Counted from the first letter of the stretch, positions 1 through 8,721 are shown. The stretch: DNA of 64,000 nt from Kribbella sp. VKM Ac-2569 (GCF_004216905.1 NZ_SGXJ01000002.1:248001-312000); one strand, 5' to 3'. Program-made: numbers and translations. The notes: generated by a model from the letters alone, not told the origin.

Positions 1-102
1 GTCCGCAACCGCGTCCTGGGCATGATCGACGAGGACTGGACCACCTCAACCGGCCAGGTGCGCCTGAAGGCGCAGTACCTCCTGGCAACGGCGGTGCGCT
101 GA
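1..102 (+). CDS. C-terminal fragment of an unidentified protein (partial)
   Basis: The first 33 codons of the window are open in frame 1 and end at TGA 100-102. The visible tail is basic and helix-like (ends QYLLATAVR). It runs off the left edge, so no domain can be named. About 140 nt separate it from the subtilase start, so the two are probably transcribed separately. Codon composition matches the rest of the window. Confidence 0.45.
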   Translation, partial: VRNRVLGMIDEDWTTSTGQVRLKAQYLLATAVR

Positions 103-245
103 CTGGCAGGTTTTCGCCAGCGGCTAGTTGAAGCCAAAACCGTGTGGTCGGAGCGGTGGATTGGCAGGCTCTTCGGCGTCCGAGCTCGGGGGCGGGCGGC
201 CGGGGCTACAGCCACGGCCAGGACAACATGCCGTGGAGGCATCAC

Positions 246-3236
246 GTGAACCATCCGAACCTGCGTCGGCGCGTCGCACTGCTTGCAGGCGCCGCGCTGA
301 TCACCACCGCCTTGGTGGCTCCACCAGGCTCCGCTGCACCAGGAATAGATGCGCCGTCCAGCAGCCGTTTCACCTTCGCACCCGGGCGGTACGTCGTAAC
401 GCTGGCCGACAAGCCGCTCGCGACGTACCAGGGTGGCGTGACTGGGCTCAAGGCCACCAAGCCGGCAGCTGGTCGCAAGGTCGAGGTCAACAGCACCAGC
501 GGGAAGGCGTACCGCGCCTACCTGACCGGCAAGCACGCACAGGTCGCTGCGAAGGTCGGAGCCCACGTCGACCACGACTACTCGACCACACTGAACGGCT
601 TCGCCGCTTCGCTCACCTCGAAGCAGGTCAACGAGCTCACCAAGACCCCTGGTGTGATGGCCGTCGTACCCGACCAACTGCACGTCCTCCTGGACGACCG
701 CAACCCGACCGACTTCCTGAAGCTGTCCGGCCAGACCGGCGTGTGGAACAAGCTCGGCGGTACGGCGACCGCGGGCCAGGGTGTCGTCGTAGGTGTGGTC
801 GACACCGGCATCTGGCCCGAGAGCGCATCGCTGTCCGGTCCCAAGCTCGGCACCGAGCCGCCGACGGATGCGGACCCCTACCGTCCGTACCTGTCCGGCT
901 CGACGACTGTGATGCAGAAGGCCGACGGCAGCACGTTCACCGGCAGCTGCGAGGCCGGTCAGGACTTCACCGCCGACCTGTGCAACACCAAGCTGATCAG
1001 TGCGAAGTACTTCGGCGACGGGTGGCTCAGCCTGGTCCCGCCGGACCGGCGTGCCGACTACGAGTCGCCGCGCGACGGCGAGGGCCACGGGACGCACACC
1101 GCGACCACCGCGGCCGGCCGAGCTGACGTGGACGTCGTACTGGGTGGCCGTGACCTCGGTACCGTCACTGGCGTCGCACCGGCCGCCAAGATCGCCGTCT
1201 ACAAGGCGCTCTGGTCCGGCAAGGCGACCCAAGACTCAGGTGGTCTCACGTCCGACATCGTCGCTGCTATCGACCAGGCAGTCGCAGACGGCGTCGATGT
1301 CATCAACTACTCGGTCGGCTCGATCTTCGAGTCCCCAGCCACGGACCCGATCCAGCTGGCGTTCCTGTCCGCTGCGTCAGCAGGTGTCTTCGTCTCCGCA
1401 GCCGGTGGCAACTCCGGCCCGGACGCGTCGACGCTCGACAACACCTCTCCCTGGGTGACCACGGTCGGCGCCACCACGGTCGCGCCGTGGTCCGGGACTG
1501 TTGTGCTGGGCAACGGCCAGAAGTACTCCGGTGTGAGCACGACGGTGACGTCGCCGACGGGCAGCAAGCCGCTCGTCAACGGAGCTGCAGTCAAGAAGGA
1601 GGGCGTGAGCGACGCAGACGCGCTCATCTGCCTGGCGAACACCCTCGACCCGGGCAAGACGGCCGGCAAGATCGTCGCGTGCGACCGCGGTATCAGTGCC
1701 CGTGTCGACAAGTCCGCCGAGGTACAGCGCGCCGGTGGCGTCGGAATGGTGCTGCTGAACCTCTTCGACCAGGACGTGGTCGGCGACTCCCACGTCGTAC
1801 CGACTGTGCACCTGAACGCCCCGGGCTCGCTGTCGGTGAAGTCCTACGCGTCGCAGGCAGATGCAACGGCTGAACTCGTACCGGGCAACCAGACCAGCTC
1901 CACTACGCCGTACCCGCAGATGGCCGACTTCTCGTCGCGTGGCCCGTCCCTGTCGAGCAACGGCAACCTGTTGAAGCCTGACCTCGCTGCACCAGGTGTG
2001 AACGTGCTGGCCGCTGTCGCGCCGCCTACCAACGGCGGACAGAACTACGCGTTCCTGTCGGGTACGTCGATGGCTGCACCGCACGTGGCGGGTCTGGCAG
2101 CGCTCTACCTGTCGAAGCACCCGGACTGGTCGCCGATGGCAGTCAAGTCAGCGCTGATGACCACTGCCGGCAACGTGCTGACCTCTACTGGAGCGGTCAA
2201 CACCAACCCGTTCGACGCCGGCGCCGGTGAGGTGCAGCCGTCGAAGATGCTGGACCCGGGCCTCGTCTACGACTCGAGTGACACGGACTGGCTGGGCTAC
2301 TTGGAGGGCACTGGCGTCAAGACCGGTACCGGCGTACCCGCCATCAACCCGAGTGACTACAACGCTCCGTCGATCGCCGTCGGCCAGTTGCTGGGCACGC
2401 AGACGATCACCCGGCGAGTGACCGCTGTGACTCCGGGCCTGTACCGGGCGACGGCTTCGGTGCCAGGCATGAAGGCCGTGGTCACGCCGTCGATCCTGTC
2501 CTTTAGCAAGGCCGGTCAGACCAAGACGTTCACAGTGAAGCTCACTCTGGACACGGCTGACTCCGGTACCACCACCAACGGCTGGCTGACGTGGCAGGGC
2601 GCCGACAAGACGGTCCGCAGCCCGATTGTCGTCGTACCGACGTCTGTGCTCGCTCCGACCGCGGTAACCGGCACCGGCGCTTCCGGCTCCACGTCGTTCA
2701 CCGCAACCGTCGGCAAGGCCGGCGTACCGATCCGGTCGTACGGCGTCGTGTCCGCTCCTCTGGTGCCCGGTGCAGTACCGGCGGGTGCTGCGGACGCGGA
2801 CCTGCCCGCGTACCCGGTGACGGTGACTGCCCAGACCAAGGCGGTGCAGTGGAACATCAAGACCGTCGACCCGGCCGGCAGCATCTGGCTGGTGCTCTAC
2901 AAGGTCGTGAACGGTCAGATGCAGTTCCTGTCGTTCGTCGGTGACGGCTCGAACCAGGCGTCAGCCAGCCTGGCTGGACCGACTCCTGGCGTCTGGGGCG
3001 TACTCGCGATCACCCTGTCGAACCCGCCGGGCGCGAGCACAACGGAATACACGATGCAGACGAATGTCGTGACCTCCTCGACCGGCAGCTCGCTCAAGGT
3101 CACGCCGTCGGTGGCACCCGCCGCGTTCAAGCCGTTCCCGGTGACGGCCTCGTGGTCCGGGCTGGCGACCGGTCAGCGCTCGACCGGCTTCGTCGAGTTC
3201 CCGAACCGGGCCGGGACGGTGGTAACGATCAACTAG
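246..3236 (+). CDS. Secreted subtilisin-like serine peptidase (S8 family) with PA and Fn3-like regions
   Basis: Large secreted subtilase of 996 aa. The catalytic triad is visible as Asp186 in VVDTGIW, His281 in GHGTHT and Ser608 in SGTSMAAPHVAG. The N-terminus has a twin-Arg-containing basic region, a hydrophobic core and an Ala-rich cleavage region. An I9-type propeptide (about residues 45-150) precedes the catalytic domain, a PA-type insert lies at about 430-545, and a beta-rich Fn3-like tail fills the last 300 residues. I chose GTG 246 because GGAGG lies 6 nt upstream (235-239) and translation then begins at the signal peptide; the open frame extends further upstream without this support. 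It should be exported and self-processed to degrade extracellular protein. Its TAG stop interlocks with the stop of the convergent regulator. Confidence 0.93.
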   Translation: MNHPNLRRRVALLAGAALITTALVAPPGSAAPGIDAPSSSRFTFAPGRYVVTLADKPLATYQGGVTGLKATKPAAGRKVEVNSTSGKAYRAYLTGKHAQVAAKVGAHVDHDYSTTLNGFAASLTSKQVNELTKTPGVMAVVPDQLHVLLDDRNPTDFLKLSGQTGVWNKLGGTATAGQGVVVGVVDTGIWPESASLSGPKLGTEPPTDADPYRPYLSGSTTVMQKADGSTFTGSCEAGQDFTADLCNTKLISAKYFGDGWLSLVPPDRRADYESPRDGEGHGTHTATTAAGRADVDVVLGGRDLGTVTGVAPAAKIAVYKALWSGKATQDSGGLTSDIVAAIDQAVADGVDVINYSVGSIFESPATDPIQLAFLSAASAGVFVSAAGGNSGPDASTLDNTSPWVTTVGATTVAPWSGTVVLGNGQKYSGVSTTVTSPTGSKPLVNGAAVKKEGVSDADALICLANTLDPGKTAGKIVACDRGISARVDKSAEVQRAGGVGMVLLNLFDQDVVGDSHVVPTVHLNAPGSLSVKSYASQADATAELVPGNQTSSTTPYPQMADFSSRGPSLSSNGNLLKPDLAAPGVNVLAAVAPPTNGGQNYAFLSGTSMAAPHVAGLAALYLSKHPDWSPMAVKSALMTTAGNVLTSTGAVNTNPFDAGAGEVQPSKMLDPGLVYDSSDTDWLGYLEGTGVKTGTGVPAINPSDYNAPSIAVGQLLGTQTITRRVTAVTPGLYRATASVPGMKAVVTPSILSFSKAGQTKTFTVKLTLDTADSGTTTNGWLTWQGADKTVRSPIVVVPTSVLAPTAVTGTGASGSTSFTATVGKAGVPIRSYGVVSAPLVPGAVPAGAADADLPAYPVTVTAQTKAVQWNIKTVDPAGSIWLVLYKVVNGQMQFLSFVGDGSNQASASLAGPTPGVWGVLAITLSNPPGASTTEYTMQTNVVTSSTGSSLKVTPSVAPAAFKPFPVTASWSGLATGQRSTGFVEFPNRAGTVVTIN

Positions 3237-3997
3237 ATCCAGCGGCGGCGGGCGGCCTGAACGCCCGCCTGGAACCGGGTCTGCGCGCCGAGGGCATCCA
3301 TCAGCGCGCGGACCCGGCGCTGGGTCGTCCGGGGACTGATCCGCAGCCGTCGGCTGATCATGTCGTCCGTGGCTCCACCGGCCAGCAGCATCAGGATGTC
3401 GCGGTCCGGCGCCCGCAACTCCGCCACGTCGCCGTTGGCCTCCAGTTCCGGCATCGGTACGGCCAGTCCCCACAACATCTCGAACATCGCGATCAGCCCG
3501 TCGAGCAGACCGGACGACCTGATCAGCAGGTTGGACTCGGCGGGCGCCCGCTTCGTCAGCGCAACCAGCGCCGTGCTGTCGTCTCCGAGCACCATCTTCA
3601 TCGGCATCTGCGGCAGCACCCGGCTCACCTCACCCGCCGCCCGCAGCTCCGGCAGCACCGCCATGACCTCCGCGGACTCGAACACCTCGAACCCGTAGAT
3701 CGCCCGGTACACCAGCCCGTCGGCCAGCCGGTCCAGCTCGAGCTTCTGCTGCGACGCGGGCGGCGTCGAGTACGGCGGCCGATCCAGCGCCCGGACCTGC
3801 ACCTTGCAACTGCGCTGCATCTCCTCGTACGTCCGCAGCAGCGTCGGCCCGTCCTCGATCAGCTCGACCTGGTTGCCCTCCAGAACCGGCTTCCCCCGAG
3901 CCTCCCGCAACTCGTCCGCCACCACTCGCAGCCGAGCCACCTGAGCATCCAGTTCGTCCAGCGGATCCACCACCGCACCGTCCGCCACCAGCATCAC
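3233..3997 (-). CDS. LuxR-type HTH regulator with TrmB-like N-terminal region
   Basis: 254 aa. The last ~60 residues form a LuxR/GerE-like helix-turn-helix (LMLLAGGATDDMISRRLRIS, then RTTQRRVRALMDALG). The N-terminal 190 residues resemble the coiled-coil/effector region of actinobacterial TrmB-LuxR hybrids. Start is GTG 3997 or the adjacent ATG 3994, both behind GAGGGG. The stop codon lies in CTAG 3233-3236, which also supplies the subtilase stop on the other strand, so the two genes end on the same four bases. Related regulators often sit beside secreted peptidase genes. Control of the subtilase is an inference from position only. Confidence 0.8.
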   Translation of the reverse strand: MMLVADGAVVDPLDELDAQVARLRVVADELREARGKPVLEGNQVELIEDGPTLLRTYEEMQRSCKVQVRALDRPPYSTPPASQQKLELDRLADGLVYRAIYGFEVFESAEVMAVLPELRAAGEVSRVLPQMPMKMVLGDDSTALVALTKRAPAESNLLIRSSGLLDGLIAMFEMLWGLAVPMPELEANGDVAELRAPDRDILMLLAGGATDDMISRRLRISPRTTQRRVRALMDALGAQTRFQAGVQAARRRWI

Positions 3998-4073
3998 CCC
4001 TCACCAACCCGACCCAAACCCCCTCACACTAAACCGCGTCAAGTAATTCCTGACACCGATGTCTCACGCACAG

Positions 4074-4421
4074 CTAGGGACCGCAGTCGAGGCAGGGCCA
4101 CGGGCGGCCGCAGCGTGAGCAGAGGCCGTCAGGAGCCGGCGCCGGCAGCCAGACCGTCTTCTCCTGCGTCTCGGGAGGTGGTGCGGCCGGCCGGACCGGC
4201 GGCGGGTCGAGCCAGTGCAGCCGGGTGTCGCCGTCGGCGGCGTGAACCGCCAGCAGCGACTCGATACCGTCCCAGGTCGAGGTGCTCGACCAGCGGCCGA
4301 GCCACCTGAGCGCGACGGCACCATCGGACCACTCCGCGCCTTCCGCGAGCATCCGGGAACCAGGGGCGGTGATGGGCCGGACCAGACGGAAGAGGCGAGC
4401 CTGTCGCTTCAGCGTGTTCAC
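4074..4421 (-). CDS. Conserved hypothetical protein with Cys-rich C-terminus
   Basis: About 115 aa if translation starts at GTG 4421. The frame stays open to 4559, but that extension reads through a perfect inverted repeat and looks non-coding. The core is a small mixed alpha/beta domain rich in Trp and Arg. The tail carries CSRCGRPWPC and LDCGP, a possible metal-binding knuckle. I do not recognise the family. No convincing ribosome-binding site is visible, so the start is uncertain. It is divergent from the XRE regulator downstream and may share its control region. Confidence 0.5.
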   Translation of the reverse strand: MNTLKRQARLFRLVRPITAPGSRMLAEGAEWSDGAVALRWLGRWSSTSTWDGIESLLAVHAADGDTRLHWLDPPPVRPAAPPPETQEKTVWLPAPAPDGLCSRCGRPWPCLDCGP

Positions 4422-4460
4422 CTGCTCAGGGTGGCCCAGAACGCAGTGCGCACAACAGGT

Positions 4461-4496
4461 GTGGGCTGTGGGCTGTGGGAACAGCCCACAGCCCAC
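4461..4496. repeat. Perfect 15-bp inverted repeat, 6-nt loop, in a divergent intergenic region
   Basis: GTGGGCTGTGGGCTG (4461-4475) is followed by TGGGAA and the exact reverse complement at 4482-4496. The left arm repeats TGTGGGC. There is no T-tract directly after it on either strand, so a simple terminator is less likely. A regulator site or a structured 5' leader for one of the two divergent genes fits better. Confidence 0.85.
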
Positions 4497-4587
4497 ATGC
4501 CCTTGTTTTCCACGGTTTTTGTCGGCGAGGGCTTGTAGCTTGGCCGGCACGCACCACATGAGCTCGAAGCGCGAACGGGGTGGTCCT

Positions 4588-5721
4588 GTGACCGAGACAT
4601 CGATTGGGACAGCGTTTGGTCCGTTGCTGCGGCAGTGCAGGCAGGCGGTCGGGCTGAGCCTGCGCCAGCTCGCAGCACGGGTCGGGTACGACCACAGCTA
4701 TCTGTCGCAGGTGGAGCGCGGGCAGCGGCCCGGCTCTGCGGACTTGGCCCGGCTCTGCGACCGGGAGCTCGGCACTGACGGGCAACTGGCTGCCACCTTC
4801 GAGCGAAGGCCCGCCCGTGCAGGTCAGCTCCGGCCGGAGGCCGACCCGCTGGAGACAGCGTGGCGAGGGCTGGTCGCGACACTCGATGCCGGCGGACCGC
4901 TGCCTGACGACTTCCGCAGTGTTCCACCGGCCCCGCTGCTACCGGAGCTGGTGAGGCAGCTGCACGGCGCTGACGGAGTGGAAGCAGCCGAGCTGAGCAT
5001 GCTGATCGCCGAGACCCTCGCCAGGCTGGGTGAGCGAAGCACTGCAAGACGCTGGTGGTGGGCCGCACGCGCGGCCGCGGACGGCGTCGGCGAGGGCCCG
5101 CTGCCGGCGCTGGTGCGGGCCAGGGAAGCAATCACCGGTTTGGCCGAGCGACGTCCGTTGGCAGAGCTGCTGGAGCTCGCGAACGCATCGGTCGCGCTGG
5201 ACCTGCAGGTGCCGGGCGCAGCAGGCTGCGTGCCGCGGACAGCGCAGGCACTCGTCCTTGCCGAGCTCGGCCGCACTCAGGACGCGCACCGTGCATTGCA
5301 GGAGCTGATCGGTATCGGCGACGAGCTCCTGCGCTCCACCCCACAGGCACAGCCGTATCAGTTGCACTGGGCCGAGGGACGGGTCTGCACCCTGCTGGGG
5401 TACGGCGTGGCGGGCTGCGTCCTGCTAGAGCGTGCCAGGGAGCTCTGCCCGGAGAGCTGGATCGGAGAGCGCGCACGACTCGACCTGTCCCTGGCCGAGT
5501 GCCTGGTGGTCGCGGGCGAGGTCGCAGCCGGCGTGGCCACGGCACTCCGGGTCCTGGTCGAGCTGCCGGACGAGTGGCACGACTCCTTGGTGTACGACGC
5601 TGCCGATCGGGTGCTGCACGTCGTACAGGGAGAGCCCGGTGCAGCCGAGCTACGGCAGCTGCTGGCGCGGTCGGCGTACCGGAGTGGTCGGAGTGTGGGC
5701 GGCGGGTCGAGCTGGAGGTGA
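4588..5721 (+). CDS. XRE-family HTH regulator with TPR-like C-terminal domain
   Basis: 377 aa from GTG 4588. Residues ~10-65 are a Cro/C1-type HTH (LRQLAARVGYDHSYLSQVE). The remaining 300 residues are an Ala/Leu/Glu-rich helical array typical of TPR-containing regulators of this type, which may bind a peptide or protein ligand. ATG 4558 is an upstream alternative, and a -10-like TAGCTT at 4536-4541 would suit either. The gene ends 13 nt before the aminotransferase start, so they may be co-transcribed. The regulatory target cannot be read from the sequence. Confidence 0.8.
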   Translation: MTETSIGTAFGPLLRQCRQAVGLSLRQLAARVGYDHSYLSQVERGQRPGSADLARLCDRELGTDGQLAATFERRPARAGQLRPEADPLETAWRGLVATLDAGGPLPDDFRSVPPAPLLPELVRQLHGADGVEAAELSMLIAETLARLGERSTARRWWWAARAAADGVGEGPLPALVRAREAITGLAERRPLAELLELANASVALDLQVPGAAGCVPRTAQALVLAELGRTQDAHRALQELIGIGDELLRSTPQAQPYQLHWAEGRVCTLLGYGVAGCVLLERARELCPESWIGERARLDLSLAECLVVAGEVAAGVATALRVLVELPDEWHDSLVYDAADRVLHVVQGEPGAAELRQLLARSAYRSGRSVGGGSSWR

Positions 5722-5734
5722 GAGCAGGGGTAGC

Positions 5735-6880
5735 GTGCGGCGAGTGACAGGTGAACAGCGGGCAACGGTAGTGACAGACGCGTGGGACTTCGCGGTCGAG
5801 CTGCGCAGCGATCCGGCCAGCACGGAGGCCCGGGCGGCCGTCCTTGCGGATCCGGCGTTCGGACAGTCGTTCACAGACCACATGGTCGTTGCGAACTGGT
5901 CGGTGGACCGCGGCTGGCACGACTCGAAGGTCACGGCGTACGCGCCGCTCTCACTCAGCCCGGCGGCAGCTGTCTTCCACTACTCGCAGGAGATCTTCGA
6001 AGGCCTGAAGGCGTACCGGCACGCCGACGGGTCGGTGTGGGCCTTCCGGCCGGACCGGAACGCTGCCCGCTTCACTGCCAGTGCGGAGCGACTCGCGCTG
6101 CCGCAGGTCCCGGAGGACGAGTTCGTCGCGGCCCTGCGCGCGCTGGTGACCGTTGACGAAGCCTGGGTGCCGTCAGCCGAGGACGGCGAGACCAGCCTGT
6201 ACCTGAGGCCGTACATGATCGCCACCGAGGCCGCACTGAGCGTCCGGCCCGCGCATGAGGTGCTGTTCGGCGTCATCGCCTCCCCCGCCGGCCCGTACTT
6301 CGACACCGGCCCTAAGCCGGTGTCCATCTGGCTGACGACCTCGACCATCCGGGCGACGCCGGGCGGGACCGGCGCAGCCAAGTGCGGCGGCAACTACGCG
6401 TCCAGCCTCGCCGGCCTGGCCGAGGCGGTCGCGAACGGCTGCGAGCAGGTCGCGTTCGTCGATGCGGTCGAGCACAAGTGGCTCGAGGAAATCGGCAGCA
6501 TGAACATGTTCTTCGTGTTTGCCGACGGTCGGATCGCGACGCCCGAGCTGAACGGCTCGATCCTCGAAGGCGTCACGCGCGCGTCCGTGCTCGAGCTTGC
6601 CGCCGACCTCGGCTACCCGGTCGAAGAGCGCCGCATCTCGGCCGACGAATGGCGCGACGGCGTCCGCTCCGGCGAGATCACCGAGGTCTTCGCCTCCGGC
6701 ACCGCCGCCGTCATCACCCCGATCGGCCGCCTCGCCTGGCCCGACGGCGACCTCACCATCGGCGACCACTCCGTCAAGCACGGCGTCGGCCCGGTCACCA
6801 CCAAGATCCGCAGCACCCTCCTCGACCTCCAGTACGGCCGCACCCCCGACACCCGCGGCTGGCTCACCCGCCTGGCCTGA
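5735..6880 (+). CDS. ilvE: Branched-chain amino acid aminotransferase
   Basis: 381-aa fold-type IV PLP aminotransferase that makes or degrades Leu, Ile and Val with 2-oxoglutarate/glutamate. Visible landmarks are FHYSQEIFEGLKAYR, the PLP lysine in AAKCGGNYASSLAG (Lys216), EEIGSMNMFFV, LNGSILEGVTR and VFASGTAAVITPIG, all in the order of group II BCATs. Length is normal for an actinobacterial IlvE. GTG 5735 has AGGGG 4 nt upstream; GTG 5744 and GTG 5771 are in-frame alternatives. Cytosolic. Confidence 0.95.
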   Translation: MRRVTGEQRATVVTDAWDFAVELRSDPASTEARAAVLADPAFGQSFTDHMVVANWSVDRGWHDSKVTAYAPLSLSPAAAVFHYSQEIFEGLKAYRHADGSVWAFRPDRNAARFTASAERLALPQVPEDEFVAALRALVTVDEAWVPSAEDGETSLYLRPYMIATEAALSVRPAHEVLFGVIASPAGPYFDTGPKPVSIWLTTSTIRATPGGTGAAKCGGNYASSLAGLAEAVANGCEQVAFVDAVEHKWLEEIGSMNMFFVFADGRIATPELNGSILEGVTRASVLELAADLGYPVEERRISADEWRDGVRSGEITEVFASGTAAVITPIGRLAWPDGDLTIGDHSVKHGVGPVTTKIRSTLLDLQYGRTPDTRGWLTRLA

Positions 6881-6903
6881 TGCCGTTTGTCCCCAGCGCC
6901 GGT

Positions 6904-6909
6904 TAGGTT
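6904..6909 (+). promoter_or_regulatory. -10 element TAGGTT of a leaderless promoter
   Basis: TAGGTT lies 6 nt before ATG 6916 and no Shine-Dalgarno sequence is present. Transcription should therefore start at or next to the start codon. Confidence 0.6.
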
Positions 6910-6915
6910 GGCGTC

Positions 6916-7881
6916 ATGGCCCAGTCCAAGTCGAAGTCTCCGGCGATCGAGCTGGAGGTGGGTGAGCGGACCGTTCGGATCTCCAATCCGGATCGGGTGT
7001 ACTTTCCCGCGCGCGGGGAGACCAAGCTGGATCTGGTGAAGTACTACCTGTCCGTCGGGGACGGGATCGTCAACGCGCTGCGGGAGCGGCCGTGCATGTT
7101 GCACCGGTTCCCCGAGGGTGTCGCGGGCGAGAAGGTGCATCAGAAGCGGCTGCCGCACGGAGCGCCGCCGTGGATGGAGACGGTCCGGGTCAAGTTCCCG
7201 CGGTACAACCGGACCGCCGACGAGCTGTGCGTCACCGAGATCGCCCACGTCGCCTGGGCGGTGCAGATGTCGACGGTCGAGTTCCACCCGTGGAACTCCC
7301 GTCGCGCCGACACCGAGACACCGGACGAGTGGCGCATCGACCTCGACCCGATGCCCGACTGCCCGTTCGATCGGGTACGGCGGGTCGCGCACACCGTTCA
7401 CGATGTACTCGACGAGCTCGGCGCGGTCGGCTACCCGAAGACCTCCGGCGGCTCGGGCATCCACATCTACGTCCGCGTGGAGCCGGCGTACGGCTTCTCC
7501 GACGTACGGCGGGCCGCACTCGCGTTCGCGCGTGAGGTGGAGCGGCGGGCTCCGGACGACGTGACAACCACGTGGTGGCGCAAGGATCGCGACCCACGAC
7601 TGGTCTTCGTGGACTTCAATCAGAATGCCCGCGACCACACGATCGCGGCCGCGTACTCCGTCCGCGGCAACCCCGAAGGCACCGTGTCGACCCCGATCCA
7701 CTGGGACGAGATCGACGACGTGAACCCAAAGGACTTCACGATCGCCACCGTGCCGCAACGCTTCGCCGAGCTAGGCGACCTCCACGCCACGATCGACGAG
7801 AACGTCTACTCACTCGACACCCTGATGGAGTGGGCCGAACGCGACGAACGCGAAGGCGCCGAAGCCCCACCCGAGGACTGA
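6916..7881 (+). CDS. Stand-alone LigD-type DNA polymerase domain (archaeo-eukaryotic primase fold)
   Basis: 321 aa, matching only the polymerase domain of LigD; no ligase or phosphoesterase domain is fused. The metal-binding pair is Asp142/Asp144 in RIDLDPMP. The nucleotide-binding KTSGGSGIHIYV and the third acidic motif LVFVDFNQN follow in the normal order. Such enzymes add ribo- or deoxynucleotides during NHEJ-type or excision repair. No ku or ligase gene lies beside it, so a partner elsewhere in the genome is expected. The start is supported by the leaderless promoter. Confidence 0.9.
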   Translation: MAQSKSKSPAIELEVGERTVRISNPDRVYFPARGETKLDLVKYYLSVGDGIVNALRERPCMLHRFPEGVAGEKVHQKRLPHGAPPWMETVRVKFPRYNRTADELCVTEIAHVAWAVQMSTVEFHPWNSRRADTETPDEWRIDLDPMPDCPFDRVRRVAHTVHDVLDELGAVGYPKTSGGSGIHIYVRVEPAYGFSDVRRAALAFAREVERRAPDDVTTTWWRKDRDPRLVFVDFNQNARDHTIAAAYSVRGNPEGTVSTPIHWDEIDDVNPKDFTIATVPQRFAELGDLHATIDENVYSLDTLMEWAERDEREGAEAPPED

Positions 7882-7991
7882 GCGCGGACCTGCGCCACTC
7901 ATCAACTGCTCCTCCCGAGCCTCGGCGAGGCATGCCCCAGCGTGACCGCAGCCACCTGACCCGGCTTGGTGAGTGGCTCAGGTCCGCATCT

Positions 7992-8068
7992 CCAGGCCAT
8001 CACAATTGCATCGGGCGGCCCGCTCCACGCCGCACGAGGGTCTCGACGGCTCGATTGTGATGGCCTGG
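7992..8068. repeat. 15-bp perfect inverted repeat flanking a 47-nt spacer
   Basis: CCAGGCCATCACAAT (7992-8006) recurs as its exact complement at 8054-8068. It sits in the gap between the convergent polymerase and TetR genes, ending 10 nt before the TetR stop. It could be a large hairpin acting as terminator for both genes, or the ends of a very small mobile remnant. The gap from 7882 to 7991 holds nothing else that I can recognise. Confidence 0.8.
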
Positions 8069-8078
8069 GCGTCGGCCT

Positions 8079-8681
8079 CTACCCCGCCAGCCCGTGGTGC
8101 AGGAGGTTGGTGAGGGTGTCGATGGCGTTCTCGTCGGAGATTGTCTGGCCGTTGGACGGGTTGACGACGAGCCAGGTGTAGGCGAAGCCCTCCATCAGCG
8201 CGTTCATCGCGGAGATCGTTACCAGCGGATCGGCAGGCGGGTTCGGCAGGTATGCGAAGTGCTCGACCATGTGCTGGTCGTCGTCGGCCATGATCTGCTG
8301 CAGCCGCCGCCCCAGCTCCGGGTCCACCATCGCGGCCTGTTTCACCGCGATCATCTCCGGCAGATGCGCATGGTAGAACCGCCAGAACACCGCCACATGC
8401 CAACGGATCGCTGACCGTTGACTGAAGTCGGCATCGTGCCCGGCGTCGTCGACGACCGCCTCGTCCGCTGCCGCGAGCATGTCGCGAAGCAGCGCCTCGA
8501 GCAGCTCTTCCTTGCTCGCGAAGTGGTTGTAGAACGACCCCGTCGCTCGGCCCGCGGCCGCGGTGATGTCGGTGATCTTCGTGTTCAGGTACCCGCGCTC
8601 GGCGAAGACGTCGCGCGCGGCCTGCTTCAGCGCCACCTCGGTCCCGGCCGCCCGCTGCCGGCGGCTCACCGTGTCTGTCAC
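8079..8681 (-). CDS. TetR-family repressor, probable regulator of the adjacent FAD monooxygenase
   Basis: 200 aa. The N-terminal HTH is clear (ITDITAAAGRATGSFYNHFA, residues ~35-55) and the C-terminal helical ligand domain follows. Start GTG 8681 is preceded by AAGGAGG. It is divergent from the monooxygenase gene, with two near-palindromic TGAAT-N4-ATTCA boxes in between. Self-repression and control of the oxygenase, relieved by an aromatic or drug-like ligand, is the standard arrangement for this family and is inferred here. Confidence 0.88.
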   Translation of the reverse strand: MTDTVSRRQRAAGTEVALKQAARDVFAERGYLNTKITDITAAAGRATGSFYNHFASKEELLEALLRDMLAAADEAVVDDAGHDADFSQRSAIRWHVAVFWRFYHAHLPEMIAVKQAAMVDPELGRRLQQIMADDDQHMVEHFAYLPNPPADPLVTISAMNALMEGFAYTWLVVNPSNGQTISDENAIDTLTNLLHHGLAG

Positions 8682-8692
8682 GAAGTACCTCC

Positions 8693-8720
8693 TTGACAGC
8701 GAACCCTAGTCGCGTACAAA
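8693..8720 (+). promoter_or_regulatory. Promoter of the FAD monooxygenase gene
   Basis: TTGACA (8693-8698) and TACAAA (8715-8720) are spaced by 16 nt. This places the transcription start around 8727, inside the first operator box. Confidence 0.55.
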
Positions 8721-8721
8721 C

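Noticed and set aside
4421-4559. N-terminal extension of the 4074-4421 gene to ATG 4559
   Set aside because: The extension translates the perfect inverted repeat and lacks protein-like composition.
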